A stretch of 64,000 bases of DNA, taken from positions 25,932-89,931 of the forward strand of contig CAJVZZ010000014.1 of NCBI GenBank assembly GCA_913020435.1. Reading direction: 5' to 3'. Positions 8,417-16,876 of the stretch are shown in pieces. A program made the position numbers and the translations under genes. The DNA comes from an uncultured Flavobacteriales bacterium (lineage in GTDB: Bacteria > Bacteroidota > Bacteroidia > Flavobacteriales_G > Salibacteraceae). The stretch's first letter is position 1. Each line of letters opens with the position of its first letter. The notes under the pieces are model-generated. The model was not told the origin of the DNA. It saw only the letters and a list, made by a program, of their open reading frames with translations, and made no database searches.

Positions 8417-8866
8417 CTATTTCCTTTTTAGTTTAAAAAACTCCTTAAGAAGCATAGCTGCCTCCGCAGCTTTGACTCCTGATACCACTTTCGTTTTTTT
8501 ATGTAAAACCTCCTTTTCAAGCATGGAAAATCCTCTTTTTGTATCAGAAGCTCCAAAAACAATTTTATCTATTTGCGACCAAGCTAGCGCTCCTGCACAC
8601 ATAACGCAGGGCTCTAAAGTAACATACATCGTGCACCCTGTCAAGTACTTGCCTCCTATATAGTCCGCCGCAGCGGTAATGGCTTGCATCTCAGCATGAG
8701 CGGTTACATCATTCAACCGTTGAGTTAAATTGTGCGCCCTTGCTATTATTCTATCATTTGCCACTACAATTGCTCCAACCGGAATCTCGCCCAAATGAGC
8801 CGCTTTTTCAGCTTCCATAAGTGCCATTTCCATGAAGCGTTCGTGTTGTTTATTAATATCCTCCAT
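8417..8866 (-). CDS. tadA: tRNA-specific adenosine-34 deaminase
   Basis: TadA converts adenosine to inosine at the wobble position of tRNA-Arg(ACG), letting it read CGU, CGC and CGA. The 149-residue protein carries the zinc deaminase signature: His57-Ala-Glu59 (the proton-shuttling glutamate) and Pro-Cys87-Val-Met-Cys90. Family blocks GEIPVGAIVV, AHNLTQ and EPCVMCAGAL are in order, and the length is normal. The gene diverges from aspS and has a TAnnTTTG box whose expected transcription start lies only a few bases before the ATG. The alternative of a guanine or cytosine deaminase is unlikely given the TAHAEMQAI context. Confidence 0.93.
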   Translation of the reverse strand: MEDINKQHERFMEMALMEAEKAAHLGEIPVGAIVVANDRIIARAHNLTQRLNDVTAHAEMQAITAAADYIGGKYLTGCTMYVTLEPCVMCAGALAWSQIDKIVFGASDTKRGFSMLEKEVLHKKTKVVSGVKAAEAAMLLKEFFKLKRK

Positions 8867-8874
8867 ATTGGCGT

Positions 8875-8882
8875 CAAATATA
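8875..8882 (-). promoter_or_regulatory. Bacteroidota -7 promoter box for tadA
   Basis: On the minus strand this reads TATATTTG, a full match to TAnnTTTG. Transcription would begin about seven bases downstream, practically at the ATG, giving a nearly leaderless mRNA. No clear -33 TTG lies at the ideal distance. Confidence 0.5.
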
Positions 8883-8914
8883 GACTTGAAGCAGTAAACT
8901 CACTAAAGAAATCC

Positions 8915-8922
8915 TAATTTTG
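8915..8922 (+). promoter_or_regulatory. Bacteroidota -7 promoter box for aspS
   Basis: TAATTTTG fits TAnnTTTG and sits 23 bases before the aspS ATG in the intergenic region shared with tadA. The nearest upstream TTG is 26 bases away, longer than ideal, so this is a half-supported promoter. Confidence 0.5.
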
Positions 8923-8945
8923 CAACTCATTAATTTGCTTGAAAA

Positions 8946-10694
8946 ATGTACAGATCACACACTTGCGGACAGCTACGAATAGAAGATAAGGGTACCCAAA
9001 CAAAACTTGCTGGATGGGTTCAAAAATCACGCGATTTGGGTGGAATGACGTTTATTGATTTACGTGACCGATATGGCTTAACTCAGCTGGCTTTCAATAT
9101 GGAAGTAAATAAAGAGTTGTGTGCAAAGGCGCGTGGGCTAGGGCGTGAATTTGTTGTTCAAATTGAAGGCGAAGTGGTTGAGCGCGAAAGTAAAAACAAG
9201 AAAATACCTACCGGTGAAATTGAAATTAATGTTTCTGCAATAACGATTCTAAACGCTGCTAAAACACCTCCCTTCACCATTGAAAATAAAACTGACGGTG
9301 GTGAAGATATTCGCATGAAGTATCGTTATTTAGATTTGAGAAGAAACCCACTTCAAGATAAAATCAGATTGCGTCATCAAGTAGGAATTCAAACTAGAAG
9401 TTATTTAAATGATATTGGGTTTTACGAAATTGAAACTCCTTATTTAATTAAATCTACTCCAGAAGGAGCCCGGGATTTTGTTGTGCCTTCTCGTATGAAC
9501 GAAAACGAATTTTATGCACTTCCTCAATCACCCCAGACCTTTAAGCAGCTGCTTATGATAAGTGGTTTTGATAAATACTTTCAGATCGTAAAATGCTTTA
9601 GAGATGAAGACCTCAGAGCGGACAGACAGCCTGAATTTACTCAAATCGATTGCGAAATGAGTTTTGTCGATAGAGAGGATGTACTCAATACTTTCGAAGG
9701 ATTGACCAAGCATTTATTCTCAAAAATCAGAAATGTAGAATTACCTATTTTTCCAAGAATGGACTATGATGATGCCATAGAGAATTACGGAATTGATAAA
9801 CCAGATGTCCGGTTCGAAATGACTATCAAAAATCTAAATGACGTAGCGCAAAATAAAGGATTTCAAGTATTTGATTCTTCCGAATTTGTTGGTGGGATTT
9901 GTGCTACTGGATCTGCTAATTACACTCGGAAACAATTAGATGCACTTACCGAATGGGTGAAACGACCTCAAATTGGAGCTAAAGGATTAGTTTACGTAAA
10001 GTGTAATGAAGACGGAACTTTCAAGTCTTCAGTAGATAAATTCTTCGATCAAGACGCACTAAAAACATGGGCAGAATCCATGAATGCAAAGCCTGGAGAT
10101 TTATTATTGGTATTAAGCGGAAATAAAGATGCTGCACTAAAACAATTGGGTGAATTGAGACTGGAAATGGGCAATCGATTGGAATTGAGAGATTCTAATG
10201 TATTCAAGCCGTTATGGGTAGTCAATTTTCCATTGGTTGAAAAAGTTGAAGAAACAGGCCATTGGCATGCAATGCACCATCCTTTTACTTCTCCAAATCC
10301 AGAAGATGAACATTTAATGGAAACGGATCCAGGGGCAGTAAGGGCAAATGCCTATGATCTGGTTATCAATGGCGTAGAAGTAGGTGGCGGTTCTATTAGA
10401 ATACACGATAAAAACCTGCAACAGAAAATGTTTGACCTCTTAGGTTTTACTCCTGAAGAAGCCAATGATCAATTTGGGTTCTTAATGAACGCTTTTGAAT
10501 ATGGTGCACCTCCTCATGGTGGGGTTGCTTTTGGTTTTGACAGACTATGTGCTCTTATGGGCGGAACTGATTCGATAAGAGATTATATCGCTTTCCCAAA
10601 AAACAACTCTGGTAGAGATGTTATGATCGACGCTCCCTCTTTATTAGCAGCTGAACAGTTGGATGAACTAAAAATATCGATGTTAAAAGGTTAA
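8946..10694 (+). CDS. aspS: Aspartyl-tRNA synthetase
   Basis: A class II synthetase that charges tRNA-Asp. The 582-residue length and the presence of a GAD insertion (about 280-410) identify the bacterial D-type enzyme. The N-terminal anticodon-binding OB fold contains [19 protein letters not shown]. Class II motif 2 is [18 protein letters not shown], and motif 3 is in [14 protein letters not shown] near the C-terminus. HHPFTSP and [12 protein letters not shown] are also typical. The archaeal-type C-terminus is absent. Whether it also charges tRNA-Asn depends on the presence of gatCAB and asnS elsewhere, which the window cannot show. Confidence 0.96.
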   Translation: MYRSHTCGQLRIEDKGTQTKLAGWVQKSRDLGGMTFIDLRDRYGLTQLAFNMEVNKELCAKARGLGREFVVQIEGEVVERESKNKKIPTGEIEINVSAITILNAAKTPPFTIENKTDGGEDIRMKYRYLDLRRNPLQDKIRLRHQVGIQTRSYLNDIGFYEIETPYLIKSTPEGARDFVVPSRMNENEFYALPQSPQTFKQLLMISGFDKYFQIVKCFRDEDLRADRQPEFTQIDCEMSFVDREDVLNTFEGLTKHLFSKIRNVELPIFPRMDYDDAIENYGIDKPDVRFEMTIKNLNDVAQNKGFQVFDSSEFVGGICATGSANYTRKQLDALTEWVKRPQIGAKGLVYVKCNEDGTFKSSVDKFFDQDALKTWAESMNAKPGDLLLVLSGNKDAALKQLGELRLEMGNRLELRDSNVFKPLWVVNFPLVEKVEETGHWHAMHHPFTSPNPEDEHLMETDPGAVRANAYDLVINGVEVGGGSIRIHDKNLQQKMFDLLGFTPEEANDQFGFLMNAFEYGAPPHGGVAFGFDRLCALMGGTDSIRDYIAFPKNNSGRDVMIDAPSLLAAEQLDELKISMLKG

Positions 10695-10838
10695 GCAGCT
10701 TACGAGTGGTTCTTCAAAGAAACCTTCAATTTTAGTTTCGTTAAAATTTTGGGCATATTTTTTTACTTTCCACCTGTTTATTCGGGTGATCGCGAAGTAA
10801 ATTTAGTCTGGGGGAGATGCAGCTCCGAGTATAAATGA

Positions 10839-11135
10839 CATCCAAACTATGCAAATTTATTATCAACTATTAAAGGGGTTGGTGAATATTCTCAGCTTAA
10901 AAAAGCTCAAGATTTCAAGAGTATGGCCATGGGCTATAATAGTCCTGAAATCATTTTTAAAACTACTTCAGACTGCGATAAAGCAATAATATACTATCGC
11001 CTTTCGAATGTTGAATGTACTAAACCTAAATACCCAAATGGGATGAGAGTGGGGAATGAAAACAATTGTGAAGACGCCTTTTTTTATTACAATCACCATC
11101 AAAAACAACTGATTCAAGGAGAGATACAGTTTTAA
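10839..11135 (+). pseudogene. Open frame without a convincing start; possible gene remnant
   Basis: A frame of about 98 codons stays open after a TGA and ends at TAA, with the first ATG only 84 bases in (MAMGYNSPEII). The peptide is cysteine-containing (SDCDKA, NVECTK, NNCEDA) and polar, and matches nothing I recognise. No promoter box or signal peptide precedes it. Because the readable frame extends upstream of any start codon, a 5'-truncated gene is more likely than an intact small one. Chance cannot be excluded. The surrounding 10695-11519 stretch holds only this, a LuxR-type remnant and the frr terminator. Confidence 0.3.
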
Positions 11136-11396
11136 CAGATATTTACCCGCCCATTATGAATGTCTTTTGGAAGTAAATACAAATAAAGAAAAATTTTGAA
11201 AAGCGTTTCCTTACTTTATCCAGACACTAATGGGTACTGGTACTAGTGTTTATATTATTAAAAATCATGTAAATAAGAGCTGAAAAAGGACATTCGAACA
11301 GCATGCCAAATAGCACCTCTTCTCTCAACTGATGCAACCCTGAGCATACTTAATCGAAGCAGTGAACACAAATCAAGTGGTGAATTAACAGAATAA

Positions 11397-11486
11397 GACC
11401 TAACCGAAAGAGAGCCTGAAATTTTAAAATTGGTTGCCGAAGAATATTCGAACAAAGAAATTGGCCATAGGCAGAAAGTTAACTGC
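11397..11486 (+). pseudogene. Remnant of a LuxR-type helix-turn-helix regulator
   Basis: The plus strand encodes LTEREPEILKLVAEEYSNKEI, the first two helices of a LuxR/NarL-type DNA-binding domain (consensus LTxREx-EVLxLxAxGxSNKEIA). After NKEI the similarity breaks down and the frame runs into the A-tract of the frr terminator. A stop codon lies immediately upstream and no receiver domain is readable. This is best read as the decayed C-terminal part of a response regulator. Confidence 0.55.
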
Positions 11487-11487
11487 A

Positions 11488-11512
11488 AAAAAAAAGGCCT
11501 TTAGGCCCTTTC
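11488..11512 (-). terminator. Rho-independent terminator of the pyrH-frr operon
   Basis: Read on the minus strand: GGGCC, loop TAAA, GGCC, then a run of nine T. It begins 8 bases after the frr stop codon. Confidence 0.8.
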
Positions 11513-11519
11513 TATATTA

Positions 11520-12083
11520 TTACACTGTAAGTATCTCTTTTTCTTTTTCATTGAGCACATCCTCCACTTTCTTGGAGTGTGCGTCAGTCAGTTTTTGAAT
11601 CTGATCTTCACCGTCTTTCGCGATATCCTCAGGAAGACCATCGCCTTTCAGTTTCTTTATTTCATCGTTAGCATCCTTTCGAGCATTTCGGATTGAAATC
11701 TTAGCGTGCTCGCCTTCTCCTTTAGTTTGTTTTACCAAACTCATTCTACGTTCTTCTGTTAACGCAGGAAGATTTATAATAATTACCTCTCCATTATTGT
11801 GAGGTGTCAATCCCATATTAGAATTGACAATTGCTCTTTCTATATGCTGAAGCATTGGCTTTTCCCATGGTTGAATCGAGATCATCCTTGCATCCGGTGT
11901 ATTCACGTTAGAAACCTGATTCAATGGAGTCATAGTGCCATAATAGTCTACCATGATTCCATCCATCATCCTAGGAGTTGCCTTACCAGCACGAATCTTA
12001 CTCAATTCTTTTACTAAGTGAGATATGGACTCATCCATTGACTCCTTAGCCATATCGAAAACCATTTCTAATTCTTCTTCCAT
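11520..12083 (-). CDS. frr: Ribosome recycling factor
   Basis: RRF splits post-termination ribosomes together with EF-G. The 187-residue length matches the family (about 185). Visible blocks include LSKIRAGKATPRMMDGI in the first helix, VDYYGTMTPLNQVSNV at the hinge to the small domain, PWEKPMLQHIERAI, and the RNARKDANDEIKKL helix. The gene follows pyrH by nine bases, a very common bacterial pairing, and ends in a clear terminator. Confidence 0.96.
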   Translation of the reverse strand: MEEELEMVFDMAKESMDESISHLVKELSKIRAGKATPRMMDGIMVDYYGTMTPLNQVSNVNTPDARMISIQPWEKPMLQHIERAIVNSNMGLTPHNNGEVIIINLPALTEERRMSLVKQTKGEGEHAKISIRNARKDANDEIKKLKGDGLPEDIAKDGEDQIQKLTDAHSKKVEDVLNEKEKEILTV

Positions 12084-12092
12084 CTTCTTCTC

Positions 12093-12800
12093 TTAACCTT
12101 CTACAATAGTACCTATTTCTTCACCTACAACTACTTTACGCAAGTTACCTGGCTCATTCATGTCAAATACAATAATCGGTAAATCGTTTTCATGGCAGAG
12201 CGTAAATGCTGTCATATCCATAACGTCTAACCCTTTTGCCATTACCTCTTTAAAAGTAACGGAATCAAACTTCTCAGCGTTGGGGTCTTTCTCAGGATCT
12301 GCAGTGTAAATTCCATCTACTCGAGTTCCCTTTAAAATCACTTCAGCATTAATTTCTACTGCTCTCAGAGCAGCTGCAGTATCTGTTGTAAAATATGGAT
12401 TGCCAGTTCCTGCTCCAAAAATTACCACTCGTCCTTTTTCCAAGTGACGAACAGCTCTTCTCTTAATGAAGGGCTCCGCTATTTGTTCCATTTTAATAGC
12501 AGACAACAATCTAGTTTTAACACCTGCCCCTTCCAGCGCACTTTGCAATGCCATCGAATTGATTACAGTCGCTAGCATTCCCATGTAGTCGCCTTGCACC
12601 CTATCAATTGCACCATTAACGTCCTGAACACCTCTAAAAATATTACCGCCACCAATTACGATAGCGACTTCAATTCCTGCTTCTTGAATTTCCTTAATGT
12701 CTTGAGCATACTTATACAATCGACTGTGATCAATACCAAAATCTTTTGCTCCCATAAGGGCCTCGCCGCTCAACTTTAATAAAATTCTTTTGTACTTCAT
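12093..12800 (-). CDS. pyrH: UMP kinase
   Basis: PyrH phosphorylates UMP to UDP with ATP, feeding pyrimidine nucleotide and sugar-nucleotide synthesis. It belongs to the amino-acid-kinase fold. The 235-residue protein shows [14 protein letters not shown] at the N-terminus, the IGGGNIFRG phosphate loop, [16 protein letters not shown], and the nucleotide-binding [20 protein letters not shown]. Its order tsf-pyrH-frr is conserved in many bacteria. A palindromic terminator lies between tsf and pyrH, so pyrH probably depends on read-through or its own promoter. Confidence 0.96.
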   Translation of the reverse strand: MKYKRILLKLSGEALMGAKDFGIDHSRLYKYAQDIKEIQEAGIEVAIVIGGGNIFRGVQDVNGAIDRVQGDYMGMLATVINSMALQSALEGAGVKTRLLSAIKMEQIAEPFIKRRAVRHLEKGRVVIFGAGTGNPYFTTDTAAALRAVEINAEVILKGTRVDGIYTADPEKDPNAEKFDSVTFKEVMAKGLDVMDMTAFTLCHENDLPIIVFDMNEPGNLRKVVVGEEIGTIVEG

Positions 12801-12835
12801 TTGTTGTATTTGAAAGCGAAAATTAGGACAAAAAA

Positions 12836-12860
12836 AAAGAGAATTTTTAAAATTCTCTTT
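12836..12860 (-). terminator. Palindromic terminator between tsf and pyrH
   Basis: AAAGAGAATTTT pairs perfectly with AAAATTCTCTTT around a single central base. On the minus strand it follows the tsf stop codon by about 15 bases and is trailed by a T-run. The stem is symmetric enough to work in both directions. It would attenuate rather than fully separate pyrH-frr from the ribosomal genes. Confidence 0.75.
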
Positions 12861-12874
12861 TCTTATTTGTTGTT

Positions 12875-13693
12875 TTATGAAAGGGTTATTAACTTAAACC
12901 CTGTTACGTGAAGATCGCTGTCGACCTCATTGAGATATTGCTTAACTGATTTCTTAGAAGTTTTTATAAACTCCTGATTCATCAATGTCCGTTCTTTTAA
13001 GAACTTACCTAGTTTACCTTGAGCAATTTTTCCAGCCATTTCAGCAGGTTTACCTTCAGCAAGAGCCAACTCAGTTCCGATTTCAATTTCCTTAGCTTTA
13101 ACTTCTTCTGATACTTCAGATTCGTCAAGAGCAATAGGACTCATCGCTGCAACTTGCATTGCTAAATCTCGTCCAACTTCTGCATTGTCTTTAGTTAAAG
13201 CAACGATAGCAGCAGTTCTATTACCTGGGTGATTGTATGCTACTACTTTTTCAGCAGACAACAAACCATAATCAGAAACTTCAAGCTTCTCGCCAATTTT
13301 ACCCATCTGCTCTTCAATTACATCAGAAACAGTTCTACCGTTCCAGTCAGCATTGTATAATTCAACTTTAGAAGCTGGTAATTTAGACAATGCTAAATCC
13401 GCTAATCCTTCAACGAAATCAACAAACTGTTGGTTCTTAGCGACGAAGTCAGTTTCACAATTCAATACTAAATTGATTCCTGTTTTTCCGTCTTCAGTAG
13501 TTTTTGCAATCACATACCCTTCAGAAGCATCATTATCTCCACGCTTAGCGGCAATTTTCTGACCCTTCTTTCTAAGTAAATCAATTGCTTTTTCAAAGTC
13601 ACCGTCAGCTTCGACTAGTGCTTTTTTGCAATCCATCAAACCTAATCCGGTTTGTTTTCTCAATTTATTAACGTCTGCTGCTGTAATAGCCAT
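12875..13693 (-). CDS. tsf: Translation elongation factor Ts
   Basis: EF-Ts exchanges GDP for GTP on EF-Tu. The 272-residue protein has the N-terminal UBA-like domain with [19 protein letters not shown], then [12 protein letters not shown], and the core motif [16 protein letters not shown] including the TDFV that contacts EF-Tu. The later [14 protein letters not shown] block is also present. It lies 21 bases after rpsB, the usual rpsB-tsf operon, and is followed by a palindromic terminator. Confidence 0.96.
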   Translation of the reverse strand: MAITAADVNKLRKQTGLGLMDCKKALVEADGDFEKAIDLLRKKGQKIAAKRGDNDASEGYVIAKTTEDGKTGINLVLNCETDFVAKNQQFVDFVEGLADLALSKLPASKVELYNADWNGRTVSDVIEEQMGKIGEKLEVSDYGLLSAEKVVAYNHPGNRTAAIVALTKDNAEVGRDLAMQVAAMSPIALDESEVSEEVKAKEIEIGTELALAEGKPAEMAGKIAQGKLGKFLKERTLMNQEFIKTSKKSVKQYLNEVDSDLHVTGFKLITLS

Positions 13694-13714
13694 CTTAGAA
13701 ATTCGTTAAGGTTT

Positions 13715-14548
13715 TTATTTTGCTTCTTCTTTTTTTTCCACTGCAACTGCTTCAGTCTTCACTTCAGCTTTCGCCTCTGGTTTTGATTCTGCTTTTGATT
13801 CTGCTTTTACTTCAGTCTCAGCTTTTGGCTTTTCAACAGTTTTCTTAACTTCTTTAGAAGCTTTTCTTTCTGACAGACCTTCGTTGACAGCTTCAACAAC
13901 TATATCCATAATCTTAGTTATAGATTTTGCAGCATCATCATTTGCAGGGATAGGGAAATCAATCAACTTAGGATCAGAATTCGTATCAACAATTGCAAAA
14001 GTTGGGATATTTAAACGCTTTGCTTCTTTTACAGCAATATGTTCTTTTTTCACATCAACAATAAAAAGAGCAGCTGGTAGACGGTTCAATTCAGAAATAG
14101 AACCTAAATTCTTCTCTAATTTCTCTTTTTGACGTTTCAGTAAAAGTCTTTCTTTTTTGTTTACTCCAGTAGCTTCTGGATCACTCAATATTTTTTCGAT
14201 TTGACTCATCTTACGAATTGCCTTTCGAATTGTAACGAAATTGGTTAACATTCCGCCTGTCCATCTTTCAGTAACAAATGGCATATCCATTGCTTCAGCT
14301 GCACTTGAAATTGCTTCTCTAGCTTGCTTTTTGGTAGCAACAAACATCACTTTCTTTCCAGAAGCAGCTATTTGTTTTAAGGCGTTACAAGCCTCATCTA
14401 ATTTTGCAACGGTTTTGTGTAAATCAATTACGTGAATTCCATTACGCTCCATAAAAATGTAAGGAGCCATATTTGGATTCCACTTTCTTTTTAGGTGACC
14501 AAAGTGTACACCTGCCTCAAGGAGGTCTTGATAATTAGTTCTCGCCAT
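13715..14548 (-). CDS. rpsB: 30S ribosomal protein S2 with a charged C-terminal tail
   Basis: S2 binds the 30S head-body junction. Family blocks are LLEAGVHFGHLKRKWNPNM, YIFMERNGIHVIDLHKT, the ATKKQAREAI helix and ERWTGGMLTNF. The core ends near residue 225. A tail of about 50 residues follows, made almost only of Lys, Glu, Ala, Ser and Val in repeats such as KAESK and KAEVK. Extended S2 tails of this composition occur in Bacteroidota and are probably disordered. A 121-base leader with two hairpins precedes the gene. Confidence 0.96.
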   Translation of the reverse strand: MARTNYQDLLEAGVHFGHLKRKWNPNMAPYIFMERNGIHVIDLHKTVAKLDEACNALKQIAASGKKVMFVATKKQAREAISSAAEAMDMPFVTERWTGGMLTNFVTIRKAIRKMSQIEKILSDPEATGVNKKERLLLKRQKEKLEKNLGSISELNRLPAALFIVDVKKEHIAVKEAKRLNIPTFAIVDTNSDPKLIDFPIPANDDAAKSITKIMDIVVEAVNEGLSERKASKEVKKTVEKPKAETEVKAESKAESKPEAKAEVKTEAVAVEKKEEAK

Positions 14549-14568
14549 TTCGACTGAATTTTAAAACA

Positions 14569-14645
14569 CCTAGAATCTGCTAGGCCAGGTTATCGCTCAC
14601 TTTCCGTCGACTCCACTAATTAGGAGCATCCTGAATAAACAGGAT
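14569..14645 (-). promoter_or_regulatory. rpsB: Structured leader between rpsI and rpsB
   Basis: Two perfect hairpins lie in the 121-base space before rpsB: CCTAG/CTAGG with a six-base loop close to the start codon, and ATCCTG/CAGGAT with a six-base loop further upstream. Neither has a T-run, so they are not simple terminators. Ribosomal protein S2 represses its own operon through a 5' leader in gammaproteobacteria, and a similar role here is an inference. Confidence 0.45.
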
Positions 14646-14669
14646 TGGATACTAAGCTTTAAAAAAATA

Positions 14670-15056
14670 TTAACGCTTGCTAAATTGGAATTTCTTCCGT
14701 GCTTTTTTCTGTCCTGGCTTCTTACGTTCAACCATTCTAGGGTCACGAGTCATAAGTCCTTCTCCACGGAGTATAGTCTTATGTTCCTCATTAATTTCAA
14801 CCAAAGCTCTAGATATACCTAACGCAATTGCGTCAGCTTGACCAGAAATACCACCACCATGGGCGTTTACTTTAACATCGTATTTACCAGTGTTCTCTGT
14901 AGCAACAAATGGTCTGTTAATTACTTGAACTAACATATCTGATGAAAAATAATCTTTCACATCACGTTTGTTAATGGTAATTTTTCCTTTTCCTTCAGAC
15001 AGGTAAACTCTCGCTACCGATTTTTTTCTTCTGCCTAACGTATTAATAACGGCCAT
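14670..15056 (-). CDS. rpsI: 30S ribosomal protein S9
   Basis: A 128-residue protein of normal length. It begins with NTLGRRKKSVARVYLSEGKG, has the central GGGISGQADAIALGISRAL, and ends in the basic tail KKARKKFQFSKR whose terminal arginine reaches the P-site tRNA. It follows rplM by five bases, the universally common L13-S9 pair. Confidence 0.97.
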   Translation of the reverse strand: MAVINTLGRRKKSVARVYLSEGKGKITINKRDVKDYFSSDMLVQVINRPFVATENTGKYDVKVNAHGGGISGQADAIALGISRALVEINEEHKTILRGEGLMTRDPRMVERKKPGQKKARKKFQFSKR

Positions 15057-15061
15057 ATAAA

Positions 15062-15523
15062 TTACTTAATGCTGTTGATATCAAATGTTGCAGGCTTTTG
15101 AGCTTCCTGATTGTGCTCTGTACCAGCATATACTTTCAAGTTTCTAAAAAGAGCGCTTCCTAATTTGTTTTTAGGTAACATTCCTTTAATAGACTTTTCT
15201 AATACACGGTGTGGGTGTTTTTCTAACATCACCTTTACCGAAGTACTTCTTTGTCCACCTGGATAACCAGTGTGGCGCAAATACTCTTTTGTGTCCATTT
15301 TATTCCCACTCAGTACAATTTTCTCTGCATTGATAACTATTACGTTATCGCCACAGTCTGCATGCGGTGAGAATGAAGGTTTATGTTTTCCTCTTAAAAG
15401 TTGTGCAACTCTTGATGAAAATCTTCCTAATGTCTGTCCTTCTGCGTCAACTAACAACCAGTTTTTATCTGCTGTCTCTTTGTTAACGTATGTTGTTTTA
15501 TAGCTTACTGTATCCAATTTCAT
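15062..15523 (-). CDS. rplM: 50S ribosomal protein L13
   Basis: A 153-residue protein with the family blocks NWLLVDAEGQTLGRFSSRVA, LRGKHKPSFSPHADCGD, YLRHTGYPGGQRS and ALFRNLKVYAGTEHNHxAQ-like end (EHNQEAQKP). It is the first gene of the leftward translation operon. A strong Bacteroidota promoter and a 5'-terminal hairpin lie directly upstream. Confidence 0.97.
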   Translation of the reverse strand: MKLDTVSYKTTYVNKETADKNWLLVDAEGQTLGRFSSRVAQLLRGKHKPSFSPHADCGDNVIVINAEKIVLSGNKMDTKEYLRHTGYPGGQRSTSVKVMLEKHPHRVLEKSIKGMLPKNKLGSALFRNLKVYAGTEHNQEAQKPATFDINSIK

Positions 15524-15552
15524 TCAGTTTAAGCGTAATCAATAAATAAATA

Positions 15553-15572
15553 CACCCCCAAAAACGGGGGTG
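15553..15572 (-). promoter_or_regulatory. rplM: 5'-terminal stem-loop of the rplM transcript
   Basis: CACCCCC pairs with GGGGGTG around a six-base loop, giving a seven-pair, mostly GC stem. The -7 promoter box abuts it, so the predicted transcript starts within or just before the hairpin. It may protect the mRNA 5' end or bind a ribosomal protein. As a terminator for the upstream lipoprotein gene it would lie about 110 bases past the stop and lacks a clean T-run. Confidence 0.55.
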
Positions 15573-15604
15573 CAAATTTAGAATTTATTTTCTTTCAAAA
15601 CAAA
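15573..15604 (-). promoter_or_regulatory. Bacteroidota promoter of the rplM-rpsI-rpsB-tsf operon
   Basis: On the minus strand TTTG, a 20-base spacer and TAAATTTG match the -33/-7 consensus (TTG, TAnnTTTG) in both boxes. It is the best-formed promoter in the window and sits ahead of rplM with no other gene between. Confidence 0.75.
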
Positions 15605-15684
15605 ACTTTATTCGGTATAAAATCCACCTATTTGTTTTGACATATTTTTAGCGCAAATAATCAATTTAAGATTCTTAAAATCAA

Positions 15685-16341
15685 CTAGTTGCAATCGCTG
15701 CTTAATAAAGCTACTATAGAGATATCAACAGTTGGCCACAACTTAGAAATACCATCCTCGCCTTTGTGCACGTCATCACAAACTTTATTTAAAGCCGCAA
15801 TTGCCGCGTTTCCATCCCAATTTCCAACATCGATAGTTCCCATTAAACTTACTTGGGCTCCTTCAATTTTATAATTCACTTCTTGTTGAAATGTTGAATC
15901 ATTCATAGAAAGACTCACCATAGCAGTTCCTTCTTCACTGTTTCCTTTCGTGCTCATTATGCTTCCAGAAATCATTTCTGTATTGACCAGAGTACCAAAA
16001 AACGACTCAATAATTTTCATGTCTCTGCCAGAGTTATTAGTATTTGTCGAATTAATTGGTATGTTGAATGTTAATCCACCCAACATCTTTTCCGGAGAAT
16101 CGACTGAACCCATAGTGGTAACGATTACTGAGTCAAATTTACCGCCAACACCTGCTTTCTCTGTAAATTTAAACGCTGTCCATGATGCGGTAACTCCATC
16201 AGCATTATACGAATAGTTACAAGCCTGTTCGGCTAACTTAACTTCCTTCTTTTCTGTTTTCGTTTCTTCTTTTCCACCTTCAGAACCACAAGCTGCTAGA
16301 GCAAGTGCTGAAACGAATAAAATTCCTTTATTAAATTTCAT
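15685..16341 (-). CDS. YceI-like lipoprotein
   Basis: A 218-residue lipoprotein: basic N-terminus, hydrophobic helix and lipobox LAAC with Cys18, then a charged linker (Glu/Lys). The mature part resembles the YceI lipocalin-like fold, with ASWTAFKFTEKAGVGGKFDSV near the start, matching the usual W-x-x-x-F-x-H/K-x-G-x-x-G-x-F pattern. YceI proteins bind lipids or isoprenoids in the periplasm or outer membrane. It is on the same strand as the ribosomal operon but has its own spacing, and the operon promoter follows it, so a shared function is unlikely. Confidence 0.75.
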   Translation of the reverse strand: MKFNKGILFVSALALAACGSEGGKEETKTEKKEVKLAEQACNYSYNADGVTASWTAFKFTEKAGVGGKFDSVIVTTMGSVDSPEKMLGGLTFNIPINSTNTNNSGRDMKIIESFFGTLVNTEMISGSIMSTKGNSEEGTAMVSLSMNDSTFQQEVNYKIEGAQVSLMGTIDVGNWDGNAAIAALNKVCDDVHKGEDGISKLWPTVDISIVALLSSDCN

Positions 16342-16361
16342 AATTGTGTTTTTTTGAAATA

Positions 16362-16369
16362 CAAAAATA
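16362..16369 (-). promoter_or_regulatory. -7 box for the YceI-like lipoprotein gene
   Basis: TATTTTTG on the minus strand matches TAnnTTTG, 20 bases before the start codon. A -33 TTG at the ideal distance is not evident. Confidence 0.4.
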
Positions 16370-16468
16370 AGATAGTTAAGCCCTAAGTTAAACTGTCCTA
16401 AGTAATTTAGTAATACTTGTTTTCCTGAATTTTTACAAGCACATTTGATTTTAAATTTTTAAAGTACC

Positions 16469-16876
16469 ATGCAATCCATTCGCACATGCATTTTTTTACT
16501 TTTTCTGTTAGTTGGGCAAACAGCTAAAAGTCAGGATGTTATTGATGTAACACTCAAGTTTGATCATCTAGAGTCCAACAATGGTTACGTAATGTTATTA
16601 ATTCAGGATGAGGGTGAAAAAGATGTTGCTAAAGTAGTACTACCAATTCTTAACAAAATAGCCGAGAAAACGATAAAAATGGCCGCGGGTAACTACGGGT
16701 TTTCGGCTTATCACGATGTCAATGCAAATGAAAAACTCGATTTGAATTTGTTTGGTGCTCCAACCGAAGCTTATGGTTTTTCGAATAATGCTCGTAGCAC
16801 CTTCAGTAAACCAAGCTTCTCAGAAACTCTTGTTGATGTTTCTAAAAACAGAATAATTAAATTTAAATTAGAATGA
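16469..16876 (+). CDS. DUF2141-family secreted protein
   Basis: A 135-residue exported protein: signal peptide (about 1-21, ending AKSQ) followed by one DUF2141 domain. The diagnostic block is present: GNYGFSAYHDVNANEKLD followed by LFGAPTEAYGFSNNA. The D-x-N-x-N-x-x-L-D stretch looks like a calcium-binding loop. The family is periplasmic or outer-membrane associated and has no settled function. Its stop overlaps the moeA start (ATGA), suggesting coupled translation though no functional link is known. Confidence 0.85.
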   Translation: MQSIRTCIFLLFLLVGQTAKSQDVIDVTLKFDHLESNNGYVMLLIQDEGEKDVAKVVLPILNKIAEKTIKMAAGNYGFSAYHDVNANEKLDLNLFGAPTEAYGFSNNARSTFSKPSFSETLVDVSKNRIIKFKLE

